DNA from: Sipunculus nudus
Taxonomy: Eukaryota > Annelida > Sipuncula > Golfingiida > Sipunculidae
Direction of reading: 5' to 3'
DNA: 64,000 bases
Assembly: GCA_026874595.1 (NCBI GenBank)
Contig: CM049307.1
Location: 57,707,870-57,771,869 of the forward strand
The position numbers and the translations under genes were made by a program. This document shows positions 51,003 to 63,660 of the stretch, piece after piece (the stretch's first letter is position 1; every line of letters begins with the position of its first letter). The notes under the pieces were generated by a model. The model did no database searches. It saw only the letters and a program-made list of their open reading frames with translations, and had not been told where the DNA came from.

Positions 51003-51865
51003 TCACCAATTGAAGAAAAACAGTTTTTCTATCAGACTTGGTTGTTTCTGGATGAGTAATTTTAGATTTCTATAGACAGGCTTTCCACAACTGTCACACT
51101 TGTACATAGTCCCCTGCAAACCTTTCTCACTGACAGTTGAAACATGGTCACCAACTGAAAGACAAGTGTTTTTTATCCAACTTGGTTGTTTTTGGAGGAG
51201 TACTTTCAGATTTCTGGAGATAGGCTTGTCACACTTATACATATTCCTCTGAAAATGTTTCCGTCTGTCCGTCAAAACATGGACACAAACTGAAGGACAA
51301 GTGTTCTCTGTCTGACTTGGTTGTTTTTGGATGGCTACTTTCAGATTTCTGGAGATCGGCTTGTCACAACTGTCACACTTGTATAAAGTCTTGAGCAAAC
51401 CTTTCTCAGTGGCAGTCAAACCATGGCCAACAGCTGAAAAACAGGTGTTTTCTTTGCAACTTGGTTGTTTATGTTTGTTGAGCACTTCGAGATTACTAGA
51501 GACAGGCCTGTCACACTTGTTCATATCGCTGTGCAAACCTGTCTCAGTGACAGTTGAAACATTGACACCCGTTGAAGTACACGTCTTTTCTATCCGACAT
51601 GCCTGTTTTTGTTCAGGATCAGCCAGCATGTTAGCTGTGTTTTTACATTTCCTGATAAGTACTTTCATATTTCCTGAGATGGATTTGCAACAGTTGTCAC
51701 ATCTGTACATGGTCCTTTGAGAACCCGTCTTGGTTACTGTCACAACATGGCCACCAAATGATGAGCATGCGTTTTCTGCCAAGCTAACTCCTTTTCCTAC
51801 AGAATCTGTCACAAAGTCAGCTCTGTTTTCTGCATCCATGGGGCAAGCTGTTTGTAACATCTTTA
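51003..51865 (-). CDS. N-terminal half-finger repeat module of zinc-finger locus 2
   Basis: The exon starts after the acceptor TTTTGTAG (51866-51873) with AAG-ATG; methionines at 51858-51860 and 51837-51839 (MDAENRADF) are candidate starts. The frame is open to 51003. It contains five copies of a unit of 45-62 residues: a CDxC or shortened KCD half-finger (cysteines near residues 66/69, 128, 174/177, 222 and 267/270 counted from 51896), then PISxNLKVL-type sequence, then QPSxxENTC and HVSTVxEKG. No histidine pair follows, so these are not complete fingers. A one-base insertion near 51018-51035, judged against the neighbouring unit, separates this frame from the finger array. Confidence 0.6.
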
Positions 51866-52216
51866 CTACAAAATAAAAGTGACGTATTAAATACATGAAA
51901 CATTATTCTCCATTATTTTAGGGTAATTATTTAACTGTTTAATATGGTTACTCAAAGCAGCATTCAACACCTGATTTTTAAGCAAGGGATCCATGGGTCA
52001 CAGCACTCAGCTGAATTTTGTAAAATATTAGCAAATGCAAAATTACTTATTTCTATTTTTTCTTGTAAATCAGCACTTGAAAGGTTAAGAGGAAATGGCC
52101 TTGCTATTTGGTGATAACCAAGACCATATATCTGACTGCCAACCTAAAACTGTGCACTTTTATGAAATAAATCAAAGATGTAGGAGCCTCTAATGATCAA
52201 TTTTTTTTTTTGAGTA

Positions 52217-53060
52217 CAGCAAAACCTGTCGTGAGGGGACACCTAAGGGATATCGCCAAAGTGTTCATACATTGCAGGTGTCCCCTTATGAGAGGTAGGG
52301 ACAGATGCAGGTGGGGATAATGATTACTCTATGGAAATTCATTTAAATATTAAAACAAAAATATAACATACCTTTAATATATAAAATAATTTTTTTTCAT
52401 ATCAATATTATATGAAAAAATATTCATATGGACATCTAACACAAGAAAGCAGATTCTTTGATGTCATGATTAATAGTCTTTAAAGAGCTGGTTCATTTAT
52501 ATATACAATATTAAATAAATGGTGGATCATGTGTATTATTTCATAGAAATAGTAACTATTTACTATAAAAACTTTAAAACAAATTTTTACTCAATAAAAT
52601 ATGATATTTATAATATTTCTTAATTTCATATTGTTTCTCAATAAATAAATAAGTATGAAAAAAGTCATCTGCAAGTTTCTGGTTTAGATATGATTGGAGA
52701 ATTATAATTGTTATAAAAGATAAGGGTGTCATTAAGATATTCCATTTATTTCATTTTTTGATGAAAAATTAATTTTATTCAACGTTCTTCTGCAGCGCTG
52801 AATAGCAAAATTATGTCTGTCAAAAGAGTTAGTCTCTGAAAGTCCCTTGTGTACAGTCCACGGAAAATCATTAAAATCCAGACGCCTCAATCTCAATACT
52901 GGAACAAAATCAATTCTCAACATCAGAATTTTATCCCAACGTTGAAATTTTGACCGGATGCCGCAAAGTCAGCAATGATTTTGTTGGATAAAAAATTGCC
53001 CTAACAAGGCTTCACATCAGGTGGACATTCAATATGGCGGAAACGCTGGGGTGATTGGTG
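52217..53060. mobile_element. Inserted sequence with Tc1/pogo-like left end
   Basis: Starts after TA with CAGCAAAACCTGTCGTGAGG, reminiscent of pogo/Tigger ends (CAGTAAAACCTC-type), and has the internal complement GGTGTCCCCTTATGAGAGGT at 52280-52299. The right side has TA but no matching inverted repeat, so the element is truncated or compound. The empty site is visible in the paralogue at about 28530. Confidence 0.4.
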
Positions 53061-53180
53061 TATCTGTATTTCAACTATGTGACAGTATTATGTGAGTAAA
53101 ATACAGAGCTATGAATGTTATCAGCCATTATGTCTTTAAACTAGAAAAGAAGTATGAATATCCAGTGATCCTGTTATATA

Positions 53181-53639
53181 CTGTGTTTGCCTTTTATTTG
53201 CGAGAGTTTAAATTTCACGATATTCGTGAATGTAACATAATCGTGAATAAGAAACCCTCAGGAATAAGATGCCCCATCAACTAAGATAAAGAAGAAGGGA
53301 TGATTCATCTGCACAGATTACATCTTATACCTATGGAAACAACTTATAGTCACAATCTGTGCATGGTATCAGGACTGGCCCATGCATACAAGCATTAGTC
53401 ATTGTAAAACACTCAGTAATCACCCTAGTTATATTGCTTGTGACACTGGCCAAAGTGGATGACTGAACTAGAAATGAGTGAAGTATCGTAGGATTAATTC
53501 TAAATTTAAAATCAACAAAAACACTGCTGTACTTAAATTTAATAGGTTCTATTGCAATCACAAAAATGAAACCCTCGCGAAATGTTAAAAATTAACAAAT
53601 CGTGAAATTTTTGCCCAACCAATATAAGACCAACCATAG
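53181..53639. mobile_element. MITE with TA target duplication (Tc1/mariner-like)
   Basis: Imperfect inverted ends (left CTGTGTTTGCC with AAATTTCACGA; right complemented CTATGGTTGG with AAATTTCACGA) and TA on both sides. The paralogue near 28640 lacks the insert, giving a clear empty site. TTCGCGAG-type motifs are internal. Confidence 0.6.
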
Positions 53640-54290
53640 TAAACTAAGGAAAGGACAGTCGACAAGTAAATACAGGTATCCACAAAATCACAGGCATAGG
53701 TAAAGTGAGCCATTGAATGTTTCCGACAAGATAAAACTCAAAACTTATGGCTTTAGAGATGCCAAACTATCCCAAGACAGATGAATGAAACTAAAGAAAA
53801 ATATAGGCAAATGAAAGGCCACAAAAAGTATTTAAAAAGTTCACAGAAGAAAGTGGAAACTGTTGAGTGGCACCATTGGTCTTATGTATAACCAAAATAA
53901 TGCAATATGTAAAATTTCTGGCCAAAACGTCAAAGCACTTCTGAATTAAGTCCATCGACATTTTCAGTTCCCTTACAACAGATAAAGCCATGTAAATAAC
54001 AAGTGACCCATGGGTCATGACACTCAGCTGCCAAGCATGACCTGCGGCATCATGGGCTGAGATTCACAACTTCCAGTCAAATTTTGAAGAACCAATTTGC
54101 TAATTTGTTGAAATTTTCTACGACAACAGAAATATACATCACCTATGTCTGGTTAAAACACAATGAATTGATGGTCTGAGGAAAATGTATAATGTTAAGG
54201 TATCCAGAACTATTCCCATAGCTTACTTGATACCTGTCAGTCTCAAAAGGAACACCACAAAGGGCAAAATAAGATCAAAATATATAGCAA

Positions 54291-56310
54291 ACTAGATGTG
54301 TCGGAACGACACGAATGCCCCCGCCTGGGGCAAATTAGAAACATTTGTTAAATTTAGTAAAATTTTTTAAGTTCAGGAAGTGTTGTATGGTCAAAGAGGT
54401 CAACAAGGGCAAAATGCAAACTCGATCTGTAAAGGGTCATTATCAAGCAACACACCAAAAAATCAGGCCAGTATCTGCAGGCATTGTGAAAAAAAAGTCC
54501 ATATAATATGTGCATTTTTCATGAAAATTTCTGTCTTTCATGAAATTTTCTATGTTCAGGATCTGTCATATGGTGAAAAATAGGTTAACTGGGAAGAAAC
54601 GCGAACTCGATCTGTAAGTGGTCATTATGCGCCCACAGACCAAACATTAGGTCAGTATCTGTAAGCATTGCATTGCGAAACTAGAATATTAGCAAAAGTT
54701 GATAATCATTTATAAATTTAAATTGGAGAGGTATATATACCATGTTTCATAACAATCCACCAAATGCTTCCTGAGAAATAAGCTCCTTTTTTTCTATACT
54801 AAGCTCTGTGACCTTGAAAAGTAGGTCAAGATCAACCATCTTTGAACTTGACCAAGATTTTGTAAATATAATGCAATAGCACTGAAGAAATGAAGTTCCT
54901 GTGTAGAATACCTTTGGAGATATCCTGCACAAAAGGCCAAAATTGAAAAAATCCGATAAAATTTCATTTAAAAATCAGAAATTGCAGGTGGCGCCACCAA
55001 AATTGTGCAGCACATACAGACCATCAGTCCCAATGATCATAGTAAGTTTTGTGAAAAACCACACAATGGTTCCTGAGATATAAACTTCTGAGTGTTTTTC
55101 TATAATCAGCTCTAAAATGTAGAAAAATGGGTCAAGGTCACCCATCTTCGAACTTGACCGAGATTTTATCGATATACATCTTCACTGATGAAATAAAATT
55201 CCAACGGTCAATCCTTTTAGAGATATCCCGCAAGGTAAAAGTAAACAGACGCGGAACAGATGGACGGACGGACGCACAGACACCGGACAGACAGATGGAG
55301 AGACGGACAGCTTGGGTGACGACAATAGCCCATCAGCCTATGAGCTGAGGGCTAAAAACGGCTGTTCATGTGTATTTGTCATGAAAATTTCTATTTCTCA
55401 TGAATTTTTCTAAGGAGCCGTAAATGGTCAAAAGTAGGTCAACCTGGACGAAACGCGAACTCGATCTGTAACTGGTCATTATCTGCCCACACACCAAAAA
55501 TCAGGTCAATATCTGCAGGCATTGCGAAAAAAAGTCCGTACATGTGTATTTGTCATGAAAATTTCTATTTTTCATGAAATTTTCTAAGTTTAGGAGCCGT
55601 AAAACGGTCAAAAGTAGGTCAACTGGGACGAAACGCGAACTTGATCTGTAACTGGTCATTATCTGCCCACACACCAAAAATCAGGCCAATATCTGCAGGC
55701 ATTGTGAAAAAAAATCCGTACATGTGTATTTGTCATGAAAATTTCTATTTTTCATGAAATTTTCTAAGTTTAGGAGCCGTAAAAGGGTCAAAAGTAGGTC
55801 AACTGGGACGTACACGAATTCGATTTGTAACTGGTCATTATCTGCCCACACACCAAAAATTAGGCCAATATCTGCAGGCATTGTGAAAAAAAGTCTGTAC
55901 ATGTGTATTTGTCATGAAAATTTCTATTTTTCATGAAATTTTCTAAGTTTAGGAGCCGTAAAACGGTCAAAAGTAGGTCAACCAGGACGAAACGCAAACT
56001 CAATCTGTAACTGGTCATTATCTGCCCACACACCAAAAATCAGGTCAATATCTGCAGGCATTGTGAAAAAAAAACCGTACATGTGTATTTGTCATGAAAA
56101 TTTCTATTTTTCATGAAATTTTCTAAGTTTAGGAGCCGTAAAACGGTCAAAAGTAGGTCAACTGGGACGAAACGCGAACTCGATCTGTAACTGGTCATTA
56201 TCTGCCCACACACCAAAAATCAGGCCAATATCTGCAGGCATTGTGAAAAAAAGTCCGTACAACTGTTTGATTTTGGAATGACGGAATGACGGACATGGGT
56301 AAAACTATAT
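54291..56310 (+). mobile_element. Pearl-like element, family D, interrupted by family C
   Basis: The 5' end CTAGATGTGTCGGAACGACA carries two hairpins (GTGTCG-GAA-CGACAC and TGCCCCCGCCTGGGGCA). Monomers of 180 bp contain TAGGAGCCGTAAA (at about 55591, 55771, 55951 and 56131), GGTCATTATCTGCCCACACA and CATGAAAATTTCTATTTTTC. The 3' side ends in a weak GACGGAATGACGGACATGGG and no hairpin, so the 3' end may be lost. Confidence 0.75.
54681..55358 (+). mobile_element. Pearl-like element, family C, copy 2 (nested in family D)
   Basis: Begins CTAGAATATTAGC and ends with GGACGGACGG-type repeats, CAGCTTGGGTGACGACAATA and the hairpin ending GCTGAGGGCTA, like copy 1. The 5' inner motif AGCCCTCAGCC is missing here. 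It splits a family D unit at an A-tract: GCATTGCGAAA on the left, CGGCTGTTCATGTGTATTTG on the right. Confidence 0.8.
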
Positions 56311-57548
56311 ATAACTACATAAAAATAAAGGAAATCCATGCGAGAATTATTGAGAAACAGGTGCTTGTGTATGAATTTTTATTCAATACAAGCCAACTGT
56401 ACTGCACTTTCATATATGATGATAATATTTATTAAGAAATATTTGACCCAATCCTTTGCAAGATTACATTAATATACGTCCGACTGCCTTCACTTTTACA
56501 GTTCTTGAGATAATATGATCAAAAGGAATTTAAAGATGGTTGCCTGGTGGCCATTTTGGACTTCTGACAGGTCTGAAATCAGACAATAACCATTCTCTAA
56601 ATTGGACCAAAAATTGAAGGAAAATTACTAAAACTGCACTGAAAAAAGGATTTCCAAGGTGGCTAACTGGCAGACATAATGGATTTCTGACAAGTCTGAC
56701 ATTCAATATCACACATCCTCCAATAAGAGACCAAACTTGGGGCAAATTCTCCAAATGATGTTACAGTAATGAATGTCCAAAACAATTCAAAAGGTATGTT
56801 CAGGCGCTCATATCAGATTTATAGATATGCAAATGTAAAAGTGTAGGTCCAATATTTTTTATAATCACTCTGCTTTTCAATGGGGTCAGCAGGGTTGATA
56901 AACTGCAAAACCTGAAAGAAAAGAAATGCAGAAAGCATGACTAAGAGTCTTGTAATAAAATAAAGCCATCCTAAATCAAGTACACATCCACATATTATGA
57001 GAACAAACACTTGCTTTTATATGTGGTGATTTATATAAAAATATTCAGATATCTAGGAAACTAAGTTTATTGCTATGATTCCATAAAATAAACTGCAAAA
57101 TGTTCCCATCATCTCATAAATCAGTAGCTAAACCTTAATACTATACTCTAATAGTGTTAATTCATGGCTAAAGTATTCCAACAACAGTGATTTGTTATGC
57201 AGTAACGAGGTACTTATCACTAAGCCTTATCACTTAATAGCCTGATACAAAAGGGAGTCATATGTCACCAGTGTCACTCACAATTACAGCCACACGGTGA
57301 GATGTACCAGCTGGAGTGCAAGCTTATATATACAAGAAAAATAGAGATGGTCAACAAAATAAGTTGACCTGACCTATGACCTTGGCCTTTTGCCCACATA
57401 TCAACTGGATTCTTTCTAAATGATGGGTAACTACTAACCAATTACATCTGGCCGGGTGTAATTACTTGGCAACCAATGAGTGAATAACTTAGACCTGCAA
57501 CCTTTAACCTCCTGACCAGCTGACCTCAAAATCAACTAGACATTTCTT
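56311..57548. other. No recognisable gene
   Basis: AT-rich. Minus-strand frames of 60-75 codons show no motif. Parts near 57350-57500 resemble pearl monomers (GACCTGACCTATGACCTTGG). Confidence 0.35.
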
Positions 57549-58975
57549 GGCACCGCTGGTGCCATAGTATCGCCAGACAAATGAGGTTTTGTCGTCCAAA
57601 GGTCAAGACCACTCTCAAAGGAAAATGATCCAGTTGTGACTCTGTGGTACACCCAACTTGCACTAATTCATTTATCACTGACCATCATATCTATTTATAG
57701 AATCTGACCATGGCCCAGAACTGCTGATGTTTGGGCAAAACATGATGCAACACCATGTGCAGACCACTAGCTGAAGCAATCCCCCAGATTCACTGGAGAT
57801 TTTCATGATCGTTGGTGATTTTTACCATATATGGCAATATTTAAAGTCAAGTCCACTCTCATATGCAAGGTCAGGACCCAAATTTAAGTATATCTCATCC
57901 CATAATCCAAATCTATGTATATGCATAATATAAAAGAAATCTGTCCATTAGTTTTTGACTTATAATGCTCACAGTGCTGTCAAGTGGCCCTTTTTAAGAT
58001 ATTCATGATTTTATGTTTTTCACCAAATATGGGAATATTCAAGGTCAAGGTCACTCTCATAGTCAGGGTCATGACCCCAAATCAATAAACTGCATTCCAA
58101 AATATCCAACATTTGAAAAAAAAAATTAAATTTAAAAAAAATAATTAAATTAATTTAAATTTTAAAATTAAATTTAAAATTAAATATACCTCATTCCATA
58201 AACCATATCTATATACATGCATAACATGAAAGAAATCTGTCCATTACTGTTTGACTTATAATGCTCACAGTATATACTGTCTAGTGGCGATGATGGGGTA
58301 TTCAAAGGCGCAAAAAACAAGAAAAGGACAACAGGTGGCGCCACCTATCTCCTGCAAAAGACAAACTTGATTTTTGGACCAATCCATGCATCCCTTTTTA
58401 AGATATTCATGATTTTATGTGATTTTCACCATATATGGTAATATTCAAGGTCAAAGCCACTCTCAAAGGAAAGGTCATGACCCCAATTTTAATATACATC
58501 ATCCCATAACCCATACCTATGTACATGCATAATATTAAAGAAATCTGTCAATCAGTTTTTGACTTGTGATGCTAAAAGTACTGTCAAGTGGCAATGATGG
58601 GGGAATTAAACGCCACAAAAACAAGAAAAGGATACTAGGTGGCACCACCAGTTTCCAGTACATGACATCACTATCCAAGATCTTTGTCCAACTTGATTTT
58701 TGGATAAATCCATGAAAGATTTCTTGAGATATTTAAGAATTTGTGTGATTTTCCCCAAAAATTGATCTATTCAAGGTCAAGGTCACTCTCCTAGTTGAGG
58801 TCATGACCCCATTTTAAATAGGCTTCGTCCTCTCACCTATATCTATAAATGTGTCAAGTTTGAAAAAGATCCTTGAAATATTTTTTGAGTTATTGTGACC
58901 AAAAGAAATCTCTGCGGCGGCGGCGCGACCGTGCCTAAACCATAGTATCTCCCGACTATGTCTGGCGATACAATT
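57549..58975 (+). mobile_element. Pearl-like element, family H
   Basis: 5' GTATCGCCAGACA (57567-57579) is the exact complement of TGTCTGGCGATAC (58959-58971) in the 3' hairpin. Monomers contain CAAGGTCAAGGTCACTCTC followed by GGTCATGACCCC (units near 57823, 58022, 58427 and 58753) and, in some, GGTGGCGCCACC (58334-58345). A GCGGCGGCGGCGCG run precedes the 3' end. Confidence 0.8.
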
Positions 58976-58989
58976 AGTTATTTCTTCAT

Positions 58990-60500
58990 GCAAAAAGACC
59001 CATAAATATGAAGTTTGAATCACATTGAGTGATGCATAGATGTGGCATATGTGAAAGACTGAAGGTTTGGGTTGAACAGTTTCACTTGAAATATGTTCAC
59101 AAGCATTTAGAACAATATTGTGACCTTGACCTTTTTTGACCTTTTGAACTCAACATCAATAGGCTTCTTCCCCTATTGGTAGGTAAGCCATATATGACAG
59201 ATGGAAAGTATAGATTGAAAAGTTTGCCTGAAAATGACTCCACGCAAAAAGAGGGTGCTGTGAACTTGACCTTTGACCTCAAAATCAACAGGTCTTTTCC
59301 CCTGGTGGCAGAGAAGCGATATCATTGCTGAATAGTGTTGGGACGATATAGGTTTTTGATATCATGATAATTATTTAAATTTTATCGCAATATACCGTGA
59401 TATCGCGATATTTTTAATTATATATAATGGCATTAATAAGCCATCAATAATGATATTTATAACAACCACCTTTAAAGTCTTGACTTTATACAAGGGGTTG
59501 AATATTAATATCATTTATACCTATTGTGCCAGTATCACAGAAAGACTCATTAAGTAATGTAAGTTGCATGAAGGTCCTGCAGGTGTGCAAGCTTGAGGCG
59601 CAGGAAGTCCTGCCCCCATTGTCCAATCACGCTTGTCAGAACTTTCCATCAGTTTCCTTTTGCTACATAAGAGCCGGAGAATCCCGGCGAATTTTCGGAG
59701 AGCGTGTCATACCAATCATGGCTAAATATACCATCCCAATTTTTTATGGCAAAATATGCAACCCGTATGGAATGTTCGATTCAGTTGTGATACTATGTTG
59801 ACATTTTCGTCCCATGCAATAAAAGCATAAATGCATAAATATGTGTATTTATTGTTCTTTTATTATAATGTTATTTTCTCCTGGAATTCTCAAGCTTTTG
59901 TCCTCTCTGATTCATCCTGCTACTTCCGAACATTTCCGACTAATCCCGAAGTCTGTAAGCACACGGTTCCACCCAAACGCGTGTATTCAAATACATGTGG
60001 TTTATAAAAATAAATGTGATTCTTCGAAATAAATTTATTTTGAACCTCAAAGGCTTGCTTGTGAACCAAAATCGCAAACAAAAAAATGATATCATGGTAT
60101 CGCGATAATAGGAAAGTTGACGGTATGATAACCGTAGCTGTCAGATATTGTGATAATACCGTATACCGGTAACCGTCCCAACCCTAGTGCTGAAAGGTTT
60201 GGAATGAAAGGTCTAGCTTGAAATGTGTCCACAACCTTTTCAAAGAAGTGGATCCTGTGACCCTGACCTTTGACCTTGTGACCTTAACATATATAGGATT
60301 CTTCACCCACTTAGTAGGTGAGCTATATGTGAAAGATCAAAGAACTGGGATGAAAGGTTTGGCTTAAAATGCATCCACAGGCGTTTCAAAGAAGTTGGTT
60401 TTGTGACCTTGACCTTTGACCTTGAAACCTCAAAATAATTATGGTTCTTCCCTTGTTGGTAGGTGAGCTGTATGTGAAAGATGTAAGGTTTGGGATGAAA
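58990..60500 (+). mobile_element. Pearl-like array (family E-like monomers), split by a hAT element
   Basis: Monomers with GTGACCTTGACCTTTGACC and GTAGGTGAGCTATATGTGAA occur at 59041-59332 and 60195-60500. The hAT element at 59333 interrupts the third unit. Confidence 0.65.
59333..60186. mobile_element. Non-autonomous hAT element (854 bp)
   Basis: The ends TAGTGTTGGGACG and, complemented, TAGGGTTGGGACG are inverted repeats, followed by AT-rich GATATCATG/CATGATATC-type motifs. The flanks TTGCTGAA (59325-59332) and GTGCTGAA (60187-60194) match at 7 of 8 bases, the 8-bp duplication typical of hAT elements. Frames of 63-91 codons inside have no transposase motif. Confidence 0.75.
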
Positions 60501-60519
60501 ATTTTGGCTAAAAGAATTA

Positions 60520-60752
60520 TTTCTGGGGGGTGCAAACACACCCCATAACTTCGAGAATATAGGTCGCAGTGACCTAATTTCAGGTTTGCAGGGAGATCTT
60601 TTTAGAACCTCTAAGACTGCATAGGGTTCATGGCCCTAACCCCTAGGTTATGATTTGTGCCCTGCTAACGGACGGCCGGCCGGCCAGAAGGACGACGGAC
60701 AAAGACCCATCGCTATAGCCCAGCATGACTGAAAGTCAGCTGAGCTAAAACA
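60520..60752 (+). mobile_element. Pearl-like element, family B, 3' fragment
   Basis: Family B text (TTCTGGGGGGTGCAAACACA onward) ends in GGACGGCCGGCCGG, then the hairpin at 60716-60747 (TAGCCCAG...CTGAGCTA) and AAA. Confidence 0.7.
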
Positions 60753-60892
60753 GTACAAGGTGGCACCACCAGTCATATGTATGAGCTAAAGTGACACAAG
60801 ATATACAATTTCTGGTCAATACGTTAAACCACTCCTGAAATATGTGCATTGAAATATTCTGACAATATGATTGCGTCTTGGACCTTATTCTA

Positions 60893-61056
60893 AACAAGGG
60901 ACCCATGGGTCACAGCGCTCAGCTGATCGTGATTGGACTATAAATGTTTCTCCACTGTGATCCTATATCGAGTCGATAAAGCTTGTGAATATCATGTACA
61001 TGTTAGGCTATTATAAAGGAATTTAATGTAATATGTGAGTAAATGAAAAATGAAAC
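60893..61056 (+). mobile_element. Pearl-like family B 5' end
   Basis: ACAAGGGACCCATGGGTCAC is followed by GCTCAGCTGA (60917-60926), the exact complement of the family's 3' arm TCAGCTGAGC. ACCCATGGGT is itself a 10-bp palindrome. Family A begins directly after it. Confidence 0.6.
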
Positions 61057-62553
61057 TAGAATACGTGTAGTCGACAAGCGACTACTTGTATCCGCCTAAA
61101 TCAGAGTGGAACGGGTGAAGTGTTGCATATTAGCATGGATGTCTGCAGCCAAATTGTGTATGTAGGTTGCGCTACCTACCAAAAAATCCAGAAAGCCGTC
61201 CAAGTTGTATTCATATGCAAAATTTAAGGCAGATAAGTCAAACCACTATATTGTATATGAGTGATTTTTGCCCTTGGCAGACAAACTGATGGACGCTGTG
61301 CAAAAAAGGGTTGCAGGTGGCGCCACCAGTTTAGCGTATGATAAAGAGCTTTGTGAGAACTATACACATGCAAAACTTTGGCCCAATCGGTCAAACGTTT
61401 CCCAAGATATGAGCTTGGATATCTGCTGCATAAACTAGAATGCAGGTGGCGCCACCTGTCATAAAATCAAGAGAGCCTTTCGGGGATGTATAAACTTGCA
61501 AAATTTTAGGCAGATATGTCAAACCACTGCCGAGATATGAGTCATTTTATCCCATGAAAGACAAACTGACGGGAGCTGTGCAAACATGGCTGCAGGTGGC
61601 GCCACCAGTTTTGCGTATGATAAAGAGCTATATGAGATTTATACACATGCAAAATTTTGGCCCAATCGGTCAAACCGTTCCCTATATAAGAGCTTGGATG
61701 TCTGCAGCGTAAACTTGATTGTAGGTGGCGCCACCTGTCATAAAATCAGAAAAGCTATCCAGGATGTATAAGCATGCTGAATTTCAGGTGAATTAGTCAA
61801 ACCACTGCAGAGATATGAGTGATTTTAACCCAAGGCAGACGAACAGATGGACACTGTGCAAACATGGTTGCAGGTGGCGCCACCATTTTTTGTGTATGTT
61901 ATAAAGCTCTCCAAGGGCTACATTTGTGCAAAAAAATTTTCCTGATCGGTCAAAAGGTTCCTGAGATATGAGCTTGGATGTCTGCAGCGTAAACGTGAAT
62001 GTAGGTGGCGCCACCTGTCATAACATCAGAAAAGCTATCCAGGATGTATACGCATGCCAAATTTCAGGTGAATTAGTCAAGTCACTGCAGAGATATGAGT
62101 GATTTTAACCCAAGGCAGACAAACAGATGGACACTGCAAACATGGTTGCAGGTAGCGCCACCATTTTTGGTGTATGTTATAAAGCTCTCCAAGGGCTACA
62201 TTTGTGCAAAAGAATTTTCCTGATTGGTCAAACGGTTCCCGAGATATGAGCTTGTATGTCTGCAGCGTAAACGTGAATGTAGGTGGCGCCACCTGTCATA
62301 AAATCAGAAAAGCTATCCAGGATGTATACGCATGCCAAATTTCAGGTGAATTAGTCAAGTCACTGCAGAGATATGAGTGATTTTAACCCAAGGCAGATGA
62401 ACAGATGGACACTGCAAACATGGTTGCAGGTGGCGCCACCATTTTTTGTGTATATTATAAAGCTCTCCAAGGGCTACATTTGTGTAAAAATTTTGTTTTG
62501 CGGAACCCGGTCAAAAACATAGTATCCGCAAAACTTCGTTTTGGCGGATACAA
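61057..62553 (+). mobile_element. Pearl-like element, family A, copy 2 (complete)
   Basis: The 5' hairpin GTAGTCGACAAGCGACTAC (61067-61085) is followed by TTGTATCCGCC (61086-61096), the exact complement of GGCGGATACAA at the 3' end (62543-62553). About five monomers of 278 bp follow, each carrying GGTGGCGCCACC-type palindromes twice (for example near 61317, 61445, 61594, 61725, 61878 and 62003). Two 70-codon minus-strand frames at 61793 and 62077 are repeat translation. Confidence 0.85.
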
Positions 62554-63660
62554 ATATTAAAGTATGAATATATCTGATTCATCTTGTTCTTGCTTCTTGG
62601 GGTTCGGAGAAGGGAAAATTGAGGGCAGCATGAAGGTGGATGTAGAAATATACTATTGTAATGTTTTTCATTTATATAAGAATATGAAAAGCTAAGAGGA
62701 AAGGGGCCCTCCTACTTGGTTATAGTAAAGTTCTAAATATATGATTGCAAACTAATACTCTGACAAGACTGTCATGAAGAAAAACAGTAAAAGTTTTGAG
62801 ATACTGTGTTGCATACGAAAATTTACAGATGGACAGGCAAGTGGACAGAATGGACTAATACCTTTATTTCACTTTCAAGGGAATAATGCATTTAAGTTTA
62901 TATATAAGCCATTTGTTTTAAGCATATCCACTTTTTCCATTAAGAAGTTTTTATCTGAAACATTTTTTTCATTTACAGGTTTTATGAATTTTTAATAAAA
63001 AAAAACTGAAAATATAAGTTAAAATATTAGAATTGTTGCAAAAGTTGCAATCATTATATATACAGAGTAAAAAACTGAAACTATAAGTTTAAATATTAGA
63101 ATTGTTGCAAAAGTTGCAATCATCATATATCCAGAGTGTAGCTCATATTGGGTCATATTATGCATACACATATATTTTATTATTTTTAAATCATAAATGT
63201 TTAAACTGAATTTAAAAGAAAATAATGCCACAACATGGCATCTACAAGAATATTCCTTGAATCACTATTAAAAAGTTTTGCACACTTGAGTTTTCAGGAC
63301 ATGCTTAATTTTATTCACCAAAATAAAATAAAAGTAAATTTGATAAAATAAAACATCTTTTCAAATAAAGTATACACACTGTTGGTTGAATGAGGGACAA
63401 ACAATATCATTGTGCTAATTACTATCCCAGTTTTAATTTATTACTGGAATTATTAGTCAATTTCACACCTGGTGAAGTTTTTACTCTTCTGAAGTAAGGA
63501 ATTACTTATCTGATAAACATCCACACTTTCACAGCAATACACCACTTTGTGGACACAATTTAATGTACACTTTAATCATTGTAACTCTGGTGGTACAACA
63601 CAAAATCTAAAAAGTAGCATAGCCTAGAATAAGAATGAATCAAATACAGAAAATAATAAC
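62554..63660. other. Non-coding; 69-bp tandem duplication
   Basis: About 63001-63068 is repeated at about 63069-63137 (shared AATTGTTGCAAAAGTTGCAA). No supported gene. Confidence 0.5.

Larger units (their letters stand above)
51900..54000. repeat. Second copy of family B 5' region with two insertions
   Basis: Paralogous to 28293-28800. The second copy is interrupted at 52217-53060 and at 53181-53639; the first copy has neither. A pearl 5' motif GGATCCATGGGTCACAGCAC, followed shortly by CTCAGCTGA, is at about 51986-52014. Confidence 0.6.

Noticed and set aside
55681-55936. Frames of 60-73 codons in the 180-bp repeats
   Set aside because: Repeat translation; frame breaks at unit differences.
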